Origin: Mesostigma viride
Taxonomy: Eukaryota > Streptophyta > Mesostigmatophyceae > Mesostigmatales > Mesostigmataceae
Direction: 5' to 3'
Assembly: GCA_009746045.1 (NCBI GenBank)
Contig: RPFO01000877.1
Span: 1-64,000, forward strand
DNA length: 64,000 nucleotides
The notes under the pieces are model-generated. The model saw nothing but the letters and a program-made list of their open reading frames with translations, was not told the DNA's origin and did not search any database. Below are positions 1 through 9,743 of the stretch, one piece after another. The translations under genes were made by a program, and so were the position numbers. The stretch's first letter is position 1; every line of letters starts with the position of its first letter.

Positions 1-615
1 CAAGGACAAGGACAAGGACAAGGACAAGGACAAGGACAAGGACAAGGACAAGGTGCTGGCACAAGGACAAGGACAAGGACAAGGACAAGGACAAGGACAA
101 GGACAAGCACAAGGACAAGGACAAGGACAAGGACAAGGACAAGGACAAGGACAAGGACAAGGACAAGGACAAGTCCTTGTGCCAGCACCTTGTCCAAGGA
201 CAAGGACAAGGACAAGGACAAGGACAAGGACAAGGACAAGGACAAGGACAAGGACAAGGACAAGGACAAGGACAAGGACAAGGACAAGGACAAGGACAAG
301 GACAAGGACAAGGACAAGGACAAGGACAAGGACAAGGACAAGGACAAGGACAAGGACAAGGACAAGGACAAGGACAAGGACAAGGACAAGGACAGGGACA
401 AGGACAAGGACAAGGACAAGGACAAGGACAAGGACAAGGACCCAGACAAGGACAAGGACAAGGACAAGGACAAGGACAAGGACAAGGACAAGGACAAGGA
501 CAAGGACAAGGACAAGGACAAGGACAAGGACAAGGACAAGGACAAGGACAAGGACATGGACAAGGACAGGGACAAGGACAAGGGCAAGGACAAGGACAAG
601 GACAAGGACAAGGAT
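1..615. repeat. GACAAG hexanucleotide satellite
   Basis: About 100 copies of the hexamer CAAGGA run almost unbroken to 615. Rare variants (GACAGG, GACCCAGA, GACATG) appear near 393, 442 and 555. Two units near 50-62 and 175-195 contain the inverted pair GTGCTGGCAC / GTGCCAGCAC, so the array locally switches strand. Because the period is a multiple of three, every frame reads as a dipeptide repeat such as Asp-Lys or Gly-Gln, which creates long false ORFs. It could be a telomere-proximal or host minisatellite. The array is cut by the window edge. Confidence 0.95.
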
Positions 616-1599
616 GGCGCAAGAAAATCACATCCTTGTGCGTAACACCTACCCGGACAACTGGCAGTGTGTGGTGGGTTGCTTTTCCAGTTGCTGCCGT
701 CGCGGCATCGGAACCCGATGACCCAGAAGCCCCCGATTTCCTCCACTACTTCGCCACCTTTGCTGCATCAACGCCGCGCGCCTCTTGCCCCGACGATGGT
801 GCGGGGGGAGGGGGCATTTGCTGTGCTGCCGCTGCAGCTTCCGACGGCGCGGAAGGGCCGGCGGCGGGAGGGGGCAACACCGGTTGCGGCGGAGAGCCCG
901 GCGGCGGGGGCGCCGGCGGAGGGGAAGGCGGGTGGTTGTGCGTACAAGCACGCTGTGACACGCAGACGACAAAGAAGAAATCCGCCGAATATGTTAGCAA
1001 GCGGTGCGGTGCAGCACACACATCTGACAAAGCTAATAGGTCAACCCTTAAAACCGTGTCCAACTGCCCGCTACAAAAACCGGGCAATTGTCACTTTCCA
1101 TGATAATGTCCACAAACCAACCTAATAGTTAGTTATGGTCCATTATAGGACACAAGCACACACATATATTCACCACCTTGGGGGTCATGTCATTGGTCAT
1201 ATTGCAATGTCCTATGGGTGCCAAATATAGCACCCCCTGACAGAAAGGAAGCTAGTAAAGGGCTCATGAACACTGACATCATGTGGAGGAGCAGGGACCC
1301 AGCTGCAAGCTCTAACAATAAATGCCCACTACAAATAGCGGACAGTTTGGTTGGTGACACCTGCTAGCATTACAAAGCTCAATTCTCATCCCGTAGCAAC
1401 AAAAATGTAATGTCCGCTGTAAATATCACTCAAAACGGCTAAAGGGTTAAAACGAAGTTGTAGTTGTTTTGCGGCATCAAGTTTCAAAGTACGTACTCTG
1501 ATACCCTTCGCGTTCAAGCTTGGCATCCAGTAGGATAAGATCTTGGAACCAGTAACGGTGCTTCGCTTGCTGCGGCAGATGAGGCAATCCATTGTGATC
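616..1599. other. No supported gene
   Basis: GC-rich up to about 960, then clearly more AT-rich. ORFs of 80-150 codons exist on both strands up to 1125, but they overlap one another and have low-complexity Arg/Pro/Gly composition and no recognisable motif. I see no RNA gene. The composition shift near 1,130 suggests a change of sequence origin before the palindrome. Confidence 0.6.
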
Positions 1600-1880
1600 T
1601 GCGCGCAAAACATACACAAACGAACAACCCTCATAGGTTGAGCAATCCACAAAATCATGCCATTACTGTAACAACATGGGCAAAGCATACACAAACGAAC
1701 AACCATCATAGATTGAGCTAGCAATCCACAACATCATGCCATTACTGTAACAACACGGGCAAAGCATACACAAACGAACAACCATCATAGATAGAGCAAT
1801 CCACAACATCATGCCATTAATGTAATAACATGGGCAAAACATACACAAACAAATAGCCATGATAGGGCATTAAGAGAATA
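1600..1880. repeat. 75-79 bp tandem repeat, about 3.5 copies
   Basis: The motif CATACACAAACGAACAACC recurs at about 1611, 1686, 1765 and 1840, separated by 75, 79 and 75 bp. Each is followed by a conserved stretch holding CAATCCACAACATCATGCC. Copies diverge by a few substitutions and small indels. Sequence is AT-rich, unlike the viral genes to the right. Short minus-strand ORFs here are by-products of the repeat. Confidence 0.85.
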
Positions 1881-2103
1881 GCCATGATTGGGGCAATAAG
1901 AGAATTTTTTTGTTCAATTCAATTATCACAATTTATGCACACAGTCGATGCATTCATAAATGAGGCAGGTTCTTCCGAAAATTCTAGCCCGGGCCGACCC
2001 GACCCCCTGTCGGCCCTCTGTCAGCCCGCTTTTCAAAGTATGACAGCTGGCACTCTAATGCTGGCACACTGGCAGAAAAAAGTGTAGGTGTGATATAGGT
2101 ATC

Positions 2104-2865
2104 ATGCCAGTAAAACGAATGTTCCCGGCTGGCGACCCGCCTGGCCGTCATCACGTGATCAACCAGTTGCAATGGCTCCCCCGAGACAACCGCAACCCGT
2201 ACGAGCGCCGGCTCGAAGCCATGCGCAGGGATATGCGCATCGTTGAACGGCAAAGAGCAATCGAGGCCGAAATGGCCGCCCAGGCCCAGGCCCAGGCCAT
2301 AGCCCAAGCAGCGGCCGACCAGCTGCAGTGGGTGGTGGAGGTGCACGAGCAGCAACAACACCGCGCGCGACGACGTGTACGGCGAAAGTGTTCAGCGACC
2401 ACGTCCAGTGGAAGCAGATGCAGCAGGGGGGTCGCGGGGGCGCGTTTTAGCACTCGCTTGCAACACGCCGGGCGCGCCAAGAAGCGCAAAACGAACTTGA
2501 TTCGCCCACGCAAGCACAGGATGCGCGCAGATGACGTTGCGGATGACGCGGCATTCCTTGACATGCTTGCCCGCTTGCCAACACCCCCTACGCAGCCACC
2601 TACGCAGCCACCTACGCAGCCACCTACGCAGCCACCTACGCAGGAAGAGATTGAGAGAGATATGGAATGGCTGGCCAGACTGCCAGCCCCCCCGACCACC
2701 ACGCGCCGTACCAGGAGAGGCTGGCGGGAAGCATACCTTGAGCGTATGCTGGCCCGCGCACGCCACGGACCGCCCGAAGAGAACTTTCTAGCGCGCAGGG
2801 CCTATCTTGACACTTTTCGACGCCCACCACTCGGACTTGGCGAACAAAGGCATGCGGGGGGGTGA
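2104..2865 (+). CDS. Zinc-knuckle family protein with PPTQ repeats (left-arm copy)
   Basis: 253 residues starting at an ATG. The N-terminal half is an Arg/Gln/Ala-rich, probably coiled-coil segment. A degenerate Cys/His knuckle (CSATTSSGSRC ... LQH) lies near residues 98-125; the third Cys seen in relatives is missing. Then comes an MLARLPTPPTQ motif followed by four 12-bp repeats encoding PPTQ, and a basic tail. Related to the protein at 21042-22010, which has the same knuckle plus LARLPNPPTQ repeats. Function unknown; nucleic-acid binding is possible. This copy, with a C7 run near 2690, keeps the longer and more plausible C-terminus. Confidence 0.7.
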   Translation: MPVKRMFPAGDPPGRHHVINQLQWLPRDNRNPYERRLEAMRRDMRIVERQRAIEAEMAAQAQAQAIAQAAADQLQWVVEVHEQQQHRARRRVRRKCSATTSSGSRCSRGVAGARFSTRLQHAGRAKKRKTNLIRPRKHRMRADDVADDAAFLDMLARLPTPPTQPPTQPPTQPPTQPPTQEEIERDMEWLARLPAPPTTTRRTRRGWREAYLERMLARARHGPPEENFLARRAYLDTFRRPPLGLGEQRHAGG

Positions 2866-2874
2866 GTACAGGGA

Positions 2875-3297
2875 ATGAGCGAGCCCGTGACCCTGGCAAT
2901 TTTGTCCCTCGCGATATATATAGACGATGGAAGAGGGCACGTCCCCACCCGGGTCCACGCACGTACCGCGCCGAAAAATGAAGGCGGACGGCACGTACTA
3001 CACCCCCCGCCCCCGCCACCTCCTCCCGGCCCGGTGCTTCGGGCACTCAAGTACATCGTGCAGTCCCCGCTGGGGGCCCCACTCCGGTTTCTGGTGACGT
3101 ACGGGGTAGAGGGAGACGGGTTTGTAAGGGCCTACGAGGGGATGTTCAGACTGACCCTGTTGATGGCCGTAATCCTCGCGTACTTCGTGTATTTCCTGGT
3201 CAAGATGTGGCGTCGCCCCGTCAAGCTGGACTTCACCCCGGCCGTGGCGGCCGTAAAGAGGCTCCCCACTCCAAGCAGCGGGCCGACAGTGGGCTGA
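2875..3297 (+). CDS. Small single-pass membrane protein (left-arm copy)
   Basis: 140 residues in the open frame from 2875. The hydrophobic stretch LTLLMAVILAYFVYFLV forms one transmembrane helix in the C-terminal half, followed by a basic segment (KMWRRP). The true start may be the ATG at 2927: it sits just downstream of a TATATATA box and would join the main frame through a one-base slip in the Pro-coding C run near 3000-3030. No family recognised. Probably a virion or host-membrane protein. Confidence 0.6.
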   Translation: MSEPVTLAILSLAIYIDDGRGHVPTRVHARTAPKNEGGRHVLHPPPPPPPPGPVLRALKYIVQSPLGAPLRFLVTYGVEGDGFVRAYEGMFRLTLLMAVILAYFVYFLVKMWRRPVKLDFTPAVAAVKRLPTPSSGPTVG

Positions 3298-3328
3298 GTA
3301 ATTATCCATCGCAGTATTATCCATCTCC

Positions 3329-3803
3329 ATGTTCATGCTATTGCTCGTGATCATCCTGCTGTTCGTGATCTTCATGATGCGTAACATGCCCGAACCCGCT
3401 ACCCCCCCTCGGACCCCGGTGCAGCCGCCGTGGCGTACGAGGCCACCCCCAACCCGGAGCCGGACAGCACGGCCGCGGCCCCCGCGAACACGGTAGACCC
3501 CGCGCGCCCGAGGAGAAGGCCGAGCGCGTGCGCTTCAAGGACGCGATACCCGGAATGGCCACCAACGTGCAGGCGATGATCGTGGACAGCGTGAACCCCG
3601 TGTCCATGTTGGGCGGCCTCATGAGCGGGTTCGGCATGATTCCCAACAAGGCGGCCGACAAGGTCAGCAAGGCGGGCGCCAAGATCACCAAGGCCGTGGT
3701 GGGGCACACCCCGGGCGGTGCGCTGATGCAGGCGTTCAAGGAGAAGAAGAGCGCGCGGTGCAAGGCCAAGAAGTTCTTCAGCTGGGGGTTCGCCAAGTGC
3801 TAG
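3329..3803 (+). CDS. N-terminally anchored membrane protein, frame-broken (left arm)
   Basis: An ATG at 3329 opens a strongly hydrophobic segment (MLLLVIILLFVIFMM). A Pro/Ala-rich linker and a conserved domain with Met/Gly-rich stretches (VNPVSMLGGLMSGFGMIP) follow, then a Lys/Cys-rich end. The frame slips at a C7 run near 3402 in both arms, and again near 3487 in this arm only, where the right arm has one more C. The domain could be a separate gene, but joining it to the anchor is more natural. No family recognised. Confidence 0.55.
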
Positions 3804-3837
3804 TGCGCCGAGGGGCGGGAACGCCGGGAGAGCTTGG

Positions 3838-4400
3838 ATGTTCTTCTCCCCCCCGTTTTTGAGAAGCCTATCCACGATCTCGCTCGAGACGGGATTCTCA
3901 CCTCCCGCCAGTTTTTTTGGCAAGGAGAAGCCTATCCAACAACATTGCTCGATAATGCCCGGAGAGGGCGTCTTAAATTTGTTCGACGGTCGAGCAGGGT
4001 TTAAGAGGGGGGAATTTGGATAGTCTTCTTTTGGTAGTCTTCTTTTTGGAGAGAAAAAAAAAGTATTTTATGGCGTAAGGAATTTTTTTTGGGGGGGGGT
4101 ATAGGCTATAGGGTATAGGCCTGGGGGGAATAATAGTTGCGGCCGGGCCCGAAAAAGAAGACTATCCAAGAGAAGCCTATCCACGAACATTGCCCGAGAA
4201 CTGCGGGAGAGGGTGTCTTAAATTTACTCGCCCCCCACCAGGGGTTGTCAGGGGTCGAGTTTGGATAGTCTTCTATTTTTTTTCCTGGTGACGGATGGAT
4301 GGGCCGGGGTTGGCAGGGGTTGTATTGGATAGGCTTCTCTTTTTTGGGTCGGAGAAGGCTATCCAAGGCGGGGCCGTGTTGAGAGCCCCCGAAAAAAAAA
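3838..4400. repeat. Hairpin cluster built on TTGGATAGNCTTCT / AGAAGNCTATCCAA
   Basis: The element TTGGATAG(T/G)CTTCT and its inverse AGAAGNCTATCCA recur about eight times, for example near 3867, 3928, 4016, 4041, 4158, 4177, 4262 and 4325. The pair at about 4325-4364 makes a hairpin of about 14 bp with a short T-rich loop. A longer block, including GTCTTAAATTTGTTCG, occurs twice in the arm (about 3925-4040 and 4165-4280). The cluster is mirrored at about 5663-6225 and has a diverged copy at 8265-8830. No credible coding potential. An origin, packaging or terminus-resolution role is conceivable. Confidence 0.75.
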
Positions 4401-5031
4401 TGTCCGCAGTGGTTAATGGATGCGGCCGCCACCCCCCCGTGGGCCGGCCTGCAGTGGTGGACGCCCCCCGCCAAGTGGGTGATGCGCGACGGGAAGATCG
4501 TGCTTGCCACCCCGGTCGATGTGGCCGCTGACGTGAGCAAAGACGAGCGATGACGTCAGCAAGTATACAGCACACCTACGTCCCGGCACACCCCGCCCCG
4601 GGGTTGTGGAGGGGTGGCGCTGCGCCTCCCCGAACAGTGGTGGTGACAGATGCCAGCAAAGATACCGTAAGATTCCAAACGACATCCCGCGCGCTCCGCG
4701 CCGCCGATGATGGTGACAGGGCAGCGAAGAGGCATGCGGCGTGCCACGTGTCCGATTTCTATTGGCTAAATGCAAAAAAGCCCCCATCACACACCGATTC
4801 GGGTGGTGACAGGGGCCAGTGGGTGACAGACGCCAGCATAAGTGTCAATCTTTGAAAATGATCACACGCCGAGCGGTGGTTACCAGGGGAGGTGTCAGAG
4901 TTTGGCAGCATAAGGGCAAAAAAAATATCTAAAGTGACAGTATATAAGTACCTTCCAACAGGAAGAGCCCGGACTTTGACACCGGGTGTTTGACAGGGAC
5001 CCCCTGGCTCCTCCCCGCCCGGATTCAGTGG
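4401..5031. other. Non-coding inner arm next to palindrome centre
   Basis: ORFs here (for example 4550-4855) are low-complexity and unsupported. Short recurring pieces stand out: GGTGGTGACAG with GCCAGCA near 4640, 4800 and 4880, TGACGTCAGC near 4550, and a TATATAAG box near 4940. The final 60 bp is GC-rich and self-complementary across the centre. The mirrored stretch 5032-5662 is equivalent. Confidence 0.5.
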
Positions 5032-6259
5032 CCACTGAATCCGGGCGGGGAGGAGCCAGGGGGTCCCTGTCAAACACCCGGTGTCAAAGTCCGGGCTCTT
5101 CCTGTTGGAAGGTACTTATATACTGTCACTTTAGATATTTTTTTTGCCCTTATGCTGCCAAACTCTGACACCTCCCCTGGTAACCACCGCTCGGCGTGTG
5201 ATCATTTTCAAAGATTGACACTTATGCTGGCGTCTGTCACCCACTGGCCCCTGTCACCACCCGAATCGGTGTGTGATGGGGGCTTTTTTGCATTTAGCCA
5301 ATAGAAATCGGACACGTGGCACGCCGCATGCCTCTTCGCTGCCCTGTCACCATCATCGGCGGCGCGGAGCGCGCGGGATGTCGTTTGGAATCTTACGGTA
5401 TCTTTGCTGGCATCTGTCACCACCACTGTTCGGGGAGGCGCAGCGCCACCCCTCCACAACCCCGGGGCGGGGTGTGCCGGGACGTAGGTGTGCTGTATAC
5501 TTGCTGACGTCATCGCTCGTCTTTGCTCACGTCAGCGGCCACATCGACCGGGGTGGCAAGCACGATCTTCCCGTCGCGCATCACCCACTTGGCGGGGGGC
5601 GTCCACCACTGCAGGCCGGCCCACGGGGGGTGGCGGCCGCATCCATTAACCACTGCGGACATTTTTTTTTCGGGGGCTCTCAACACGGCCCCGCCTTGGA
5701 TAGCCTTCTCCGACCCAAAAAAGAGAAGCCTATCCAATACAACCCCTGCCAACCCCGGCCCATCCATCCGTCACCAGGAAAAAAAATAGAAGACTATCCA
5801 AACTCGACCCCTGACAACCCCTGGTGGGGGGCGAGTAAATTTAAGACACCCTCTCCCGCAGTTCTCGGGCAATGTTCGTGGATAGGCTTCTCTTGGATAG
5901 TCTTCTTTTTCGGGCCCGGCCGCAACTATTATTCCCCCCAGGCCTATACCCTATAGCCTATACCCCCCCCCAAAAAAAATTCCTTACGCCATAAAATACT
6001 TTTTTTTTCTCTCCAAAAAGAAGACTACCAAAAGAAGACTATCCAAATTCCCCCCTCTTAAACCCTGCTCGACCGTCGAACAAATTTAAGACGCCCTCTC
6101 CGGGCATTATCGAGCAATGTTGTTGGATAGGCTTCTCCTTGCCAAAAAAACTGGCGGGAGGTGAGAATCCCGTCTCGAGCGAGATCGTGGATAGGCTTCT
6201 CAAAAACGGGGGGGAGAAGAACATCCAAGCTCTCCCGGCGTTCCCGCCCCTCGGCGCCA

Positions 6260-6735
6260 CTAGCACTTGGCGAACCCCCAGCTGAAGAACTTCTTGGCCT
6301 TGCACCGCGCGCTCTTCTTCTCCTTGAACGCCTGCATCAGCGCACCGCCCGGGGTGTGCCCCACCACGGCCTTGGTGATCTTGGCGCCCGCCTTGCTGAC
6401 CTTGTCGGCCGCCTTGTTGGGAATCATGCCGAACCCGCTCATGAGGCCGCCCAACATGGACACGGGGTTCACGCTGTCCACGATCATCGCCTGCACGTTG
6501 GTGGCCATTCCGGGTATCGCGTCCTTGAAGCGCACGCGCTCGGCCTTCTCCTCGGGCGCGCGGGGGTCTACCGTGTTCGCGGGGGCCGCGGCCGTGCTGT
6601 CCGGCTCCGGGTTGGGGGTGGCCTCGTACGCCACGGCGGCTGCACCGGGGTCCGAGGGGGGGTAGCGGGTTCGGGCATGTTACGCATCATGAAGATCACG
6701 AACAGCAGGATGATCACGAGCAATAGCATGAACAT
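6260..6735 (-). CDS. N-terminally anchored membrane protein (right-arm copy)
   Basis: Counterpart of 3329-3803. Here the 124-codon C-terminal domain (6260-6634) is open without the break seen near 3487 in the left arm. A slip remains at the G7 run near 6659-6665, between the hydrophobic N-terminus (ATG at 6735) and the domain. The Cys/Lys-rich end FFSWGFAKC is the same. Confidence 0.6.
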
Positions 6736-6766
6736 GGAGATGGATAATACTGCGATGGATAATTAC

Positions 6767-7189
6767 TCAGCCCACTGTCGGCCCGCTGCTTGGAGTGGGG
6801 AGCCTCTTTACGGCCGCCACGGCCGGGGTGAAGTCCAGCTTGACGGGGCGACGCCACATCTTGACCAGGAAATACACGAAGTACGCGAGGATTACGGCCA
6901 TCAACAGGGTCAGTCTGAACATCCCCTCGTAGGCCCTTACAAACCCGTCTCCCTCTACCCCGTACGTCACCAGAAACCGGAGTGGGGCCCCCAGCGGGGA
7001 CTGCACGATGTACTTGAGTGCCCGAAGCACCGGGCCGGGAGGAGGTGGCGGGGGCGGGGGGTGTAGTACGTGCCGTCCGCCTTCATTTTTCGGCGCGGTA
7101 CGTGCGTGGACCCGGGTGGGGACGTGCCCTCTTCCATCGTCTATATATATCGCGAGGGACAAAATTGCCAGGGTCACGGGCTCGCTCAT
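6767..7189 (-). CDS. Small single-pass membrane protein (right-arm copy)
   Basis: Identical in translation to 2875-3297: a Pro-rich N-terminal part, one transmembrane helix (LTLLMAVILAYFVYFLV) and a basic tail. The same alternative start downstream of a TATATATA box applies, mirrored at about 7137. Confidence 0.6.
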   Translation of the reverse strand: MSEPVTLAILSLAIYIDDGRGHVPTRVHARTAPKNEGGRHVLHPPPPPPPPGPVLRALKYIVQSPLGAPLRFLVTYGVEGDGFVRAYEGMFRLTLLMAVILAYFVYFLVKMWRRPVKLDFTPAVAAVKRLPTPSSGPTVG

Positions 7190-7198
7190 TCCCTGTAC

Positions 7199-7959
7199 TC
7201 ACCCCCCCGCATGCCTTTGTTCGCCAAGTCCGAGTGGTGGGCGTCGAAAAGTGTCAAGATAGGCCCTGCGCGCTAGAAAGTTCTCTTCGGGCGGTCCGTG
7301 GCGTGCGCGGGCCAGCATACGCTCAAGGTATGCTTCCCGCCAGCCTCTCCTGGTACGGCGCGTGGTGGTCGGGGGGCTGGCAGTCTGGCCAGCCATTCCA
7401 TATCTCTCTCAATCTCTTCCTGCGTAGGTGGCTGCGTAGGTGGCTGCGTAGGTGGCTGCGTAGGTGGCTGCGTAGGGGGTGTTGGCAAGCGGGCAAGCAT
7501 GTCAAGGAATGCCGCGTCATCCGCAACGTCATCTGCGCGCATCCTGTGCTTGCGTGGGCGAATCAAGTTCGTTTTGCGCTTCTTGGCGCGCCCGGCGTGT
7601 TGCAAGCGAGTGCTAAAACGCGCCCCCGCGACCCCCCTGCTGCATCTGCTTCCACTGGACGTGGTCGCTGAACACTTTCGCCGTACACGTCGTCGCGCGC
7701 GGTGTTGTTGCTGCTCGTGCACCTCCACCACCCACTGCAGCTGGTCGGCCGCTGCTTGGGCTATGGCCTGGGCCTGGGCCTGGGCGGCCATTTCGGCCTC
7801 GATTGCTCTTTGCCGTTCAACGATGCGCATATCCCTGCGCATGGCTTCGAGCCGGCGCTCGTACGGGTTGCGGTTGTCTCGGGGGAGCCATTGCAACTGG
7901 TTGATCACGTGATGACGGCCAGGCGGGTCGCCAGCCGGGAACATTCGTTTTACTGGCAT
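7199..7959 (-). CDS. Zinc-knuckle protein with PPTQ repeats, frameshifted copy (right arm)
   Basis: Counterpart of 2104-2865. A C6 run near 7373 instead of C7 shifts the frame after the PPTQ repeats. The open frame therefore ends at 7273 with an unrelated tail, while the native C-terminus persists in another frame down to 7199. Since the left arm is open through this point, a consensus error in this copy is the simplest explanation. Confidence 0.6.
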
Positions 7960-8079
7960 GATACCTATATCACACCTACACTTTTTTCTGCCAGTGTGCC
8001 AGCATTAGAGTGCCAGCTGTCATACTTTGAAAAGCGGGCTGACAGAGGGCCGACAGGGGGTCGGGTCGGCCCGGGCTAG

Positions 8080-8264
8080 TCTAAGTGCGAACCACGCCTT
8101 TCAGGCGGTCGCGGCACCTCCACAACCCTTGCTAGGCTTCGCGAGGGCTACCCCTCGTTCGTGCGCGTGCTTTGAGCGTCGTTAGCTGCGTTCGTGGCAG
8201 TTCGTGGCGGGCGTGGCGGGTCGTGGCAGGTCGTGGCAGGTCGGGTGTCGGCAGAGGCTGGAGA
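8080..8264. other. Non-coding, short GTGGC-type repeats
   Basis: Sequence immediately outside the palindrome. It contains repeated GTGGC(A/G)GGTCG units near 8195-8250 and a segment with small inverted repeats (GCGAGGGCTACCCCTCG). No gene supported. Confidence 0.4.
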
Positions 8265-8830
8265 GGTTGGATGTTCTTCTCTCCGTGTTTTTGGAGAAGT
8301 CTATCCGTGACGATCTTGGTCGAGAGAGGTTTCTCGTCGCGTGCCGTTTTTTTTGTCGACGAGAAGGCTATCCACGACCGATGGTCGAGAATGTCGGGAG
8401 GGGGCGTCTTAAATTTGTTCGATGGTCGGGCGGGGTTTAAGAGGGGGGGAGTTTGGATAGTCTTCTTTTGGTAGTCTTCTTTTTGGATAGAAAAAAAAAG
8501 TATTTTATGGCGTAAGGAAATTTTTCAGGGGGGGTATAGGGTATAGGGTGTAGGGTATAGGTGGAGTAATAGTTTGGCCGGGGGGGTAAAAAGAAGGCTA
8601 TCCAAGAGAAGGCTATCCACGACCGACGGGCGAGAATGTCGGGAGGGGTCGTCTTAAATTTGTTCGGTGGTCGAGCGGGGTTTGAGAGGGGGTGAGTTTG
8701 GATAGTCTTCTCTTTTTTTTCCTGGTGACGGATGCGTGGGCCGGTGTTGGCGGGGGTTTTGTTGGATAGTCTTCTCTTTTTTGGTCGGTAGAAGGCTATC
8801 CAAAGCGGGGCCGTGTTGAGAGCGTTCGAG
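8265..8830. repeat. Diverged third copy of the hairpin cluster
   Basis: Matches about 3830-4395 of the left arm in the same orientation, with many substitutions. The shared landmarks keep their order: TTGGATGTTCTTCT, GTCTTAAATTTGTTCG, TTGGATAGTCTTCTTTTGG, the AAAAAAAGTATTTTATGGCGTAAGG stretch, CCTGGTGACGGATG and the closing GAAGGCTATCCAA hairpin. Divergence here contrasts with near-identity of the palindrome arms, so the palindrome is much younger than this duplication, or is an artefact. Confidence 0.8.
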
Positions 8831-8890
8831 CGTTGCTGTGCGCGCGCGTTTTAAAATAATGTGCGCTTTTTTGTATACGTGTTTCGCGCG

Positions 8891-9667
8891 ATGGCGGTAT
8901 CGTCCGATCGTTGCGGTGCGTTGACGGGCAAGGGCGGCCGGTGCGGGTGGCAGACGTGGGGCGGCAGGAGCGCGTGCCCGCACCACGGGGGCGGGAGGAG
9001 GGGGAGGGGGCGGGGCGCGCCTGGGCGCGGGGGGCGGGCGCACGGGGTCAGGGCGACGGGCGTCTGGCCGCGTGATCTGGCCAGGGCGGTGCAGAGGGTG
9101 CTCAGGGCCGGTTTCCGCCCGGGAGAGGCAAACGATGCTAATCTGGCTAGGGTTAGGAAGGAGGAAGCCTTCCAAAGAGCGGTTCGTGACGCCCGTGACG
9201 CGGCAGGCGCAGCGGACGAGGCGGAGAGGCGTGCAGCAGCCCGGGCCCGCGCCGTGGCCCATTCCCCTAACCCCGAAGCCACCCGTGCCATCGCCGCCGA
9301 GTTGGGCGCCGAGGCGGCCCGTCTCAGAGCGCACGCCACTACCCTCGCTAATGCCCTGGGTGCTGCTGCGGACCCCTCAACACATGCCAAGTTATTCGCT
9401 ATGGCTGCCGCGAGGGATGAGGAGGCGGAGGAGGCCGCCGCCGCCGCGGCCCTCGAGGCCGCCTTAGAGGCCGCCCCCGCGCTCACCCACGAAGAGCGAC
9501 TGGAGGCCGCCGAGGAGGCCGAGAGGCAGGCCTACCGGCTCGAGAGCGACGACGAGGACGACTACGTCCAGCACAGGGGGTACACGCGGGTGTTCACGCC
9601 GATATACACGCGGACGGAGACGCCGATGTACACGGGGGGCGCGGGCATCCTGTCCGCTCGGGGGTGA
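8891..9667 (+). CDS. Zinc-knuckle family protein, Ala/Arg/Glu-rich
   Basis: Start taken at the ATG at 8891, just before the knuckle; the frame is open 10 codons further upstream. The N-terminal motif C-x3-T-x2-G-x2-C-x9-C-x2-H (CGALTGKGGRC ... CPHH) is the family signature seen in at least six more genes here. It resembles short Cys/His domains of unknown function widespread in large DNA viruses. The rest is a long, helical, Ala/Glu/Arg-rich region (about residues 80-215), then an acidic patch and TRVFTPIYTRTETPMYT, a pseudo-repeat. Function unknown. Confidence 0.65.
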   Translation: MAVSSDRCGALTGKGGRCGWQTWGGRSACPHHGGGRRGRGRGAPGRGGRAHGVRATGVWPRDLARAVQRVLRAGFRPGEANDANLARVRKEEAFQRAVRDARDAAGAADEAERRAAARARAVAHSPNPEATRAIAAELGAEAARLRAHATTLANALGAAADPSTHAKLFAMAAARDEEAEEAAAAAALEAALEAAPALTHEERLEAAEEAERQAYRLESDDEDDYVQHRGYTRVFTPIYTRTETPMYTGGAGILSARG

Positions 9668-9743
9668 CTAGGCCTAGGAAGAGGAGCACTCCATCAGCCG
9701 GGGGGCGCGTGCACGGGTAAATAAACACCGCGTCTAGTGGTAA

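Larger units (their letters stand above)
1984..5031 (+). repeat. Left arm of 6.1-kb palindrome
   Basis: Positions 1984-5031 are repeated in inverse orientation at 5032-8079; paired positions sum to about 10063. The centre is the perfect palindrome GATTCAGTGGCCACTGAATC at 5022-5041, with no spacer. I found only four differences, each one base: near 2690 (C7 left, C6 right), 3487 (C4 left, C5 right), 3806 (TAGTGCG versus TAGTGGCG) and 4435 (C7 versus C6). Outside the shared CTAG at both ends the flanks are unrelated. A hairpin viral terminus, an inverted duplication at integration, or an amplification or assembly chimera could each produce this. Confidence 0.95.
5032..8079 (-). repeat. Right arm of 6.1-kb palindrome
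   Basis: Reverse-complement copy of 1984-5031, carrying the same three genes on the opposite strand. It ends at CTAG (8076-8079), beyond which unique viral sequence starts. The two arms serve as mutual controls: three of the four one-base differences lie in G/C runs and each breaks or restores a reading frame in one arm only. Confidence 0.95.

Noticed and set aside
190-645. Long Asp-Lys, Gly-Gln and Thr-Arg ORFs in the first 1.1 kb
   Set aside because: They are three readings of one hexanucleotide satellite; no start context, no complexity, and all frames are open.
4550-4855. 101-codon ORF in the palindrome arm and its mirror
   Set aside because: Low-complexity and covers repeated TGACAG/GCCAGCA pieces and a TATA-like box; no conserved features.
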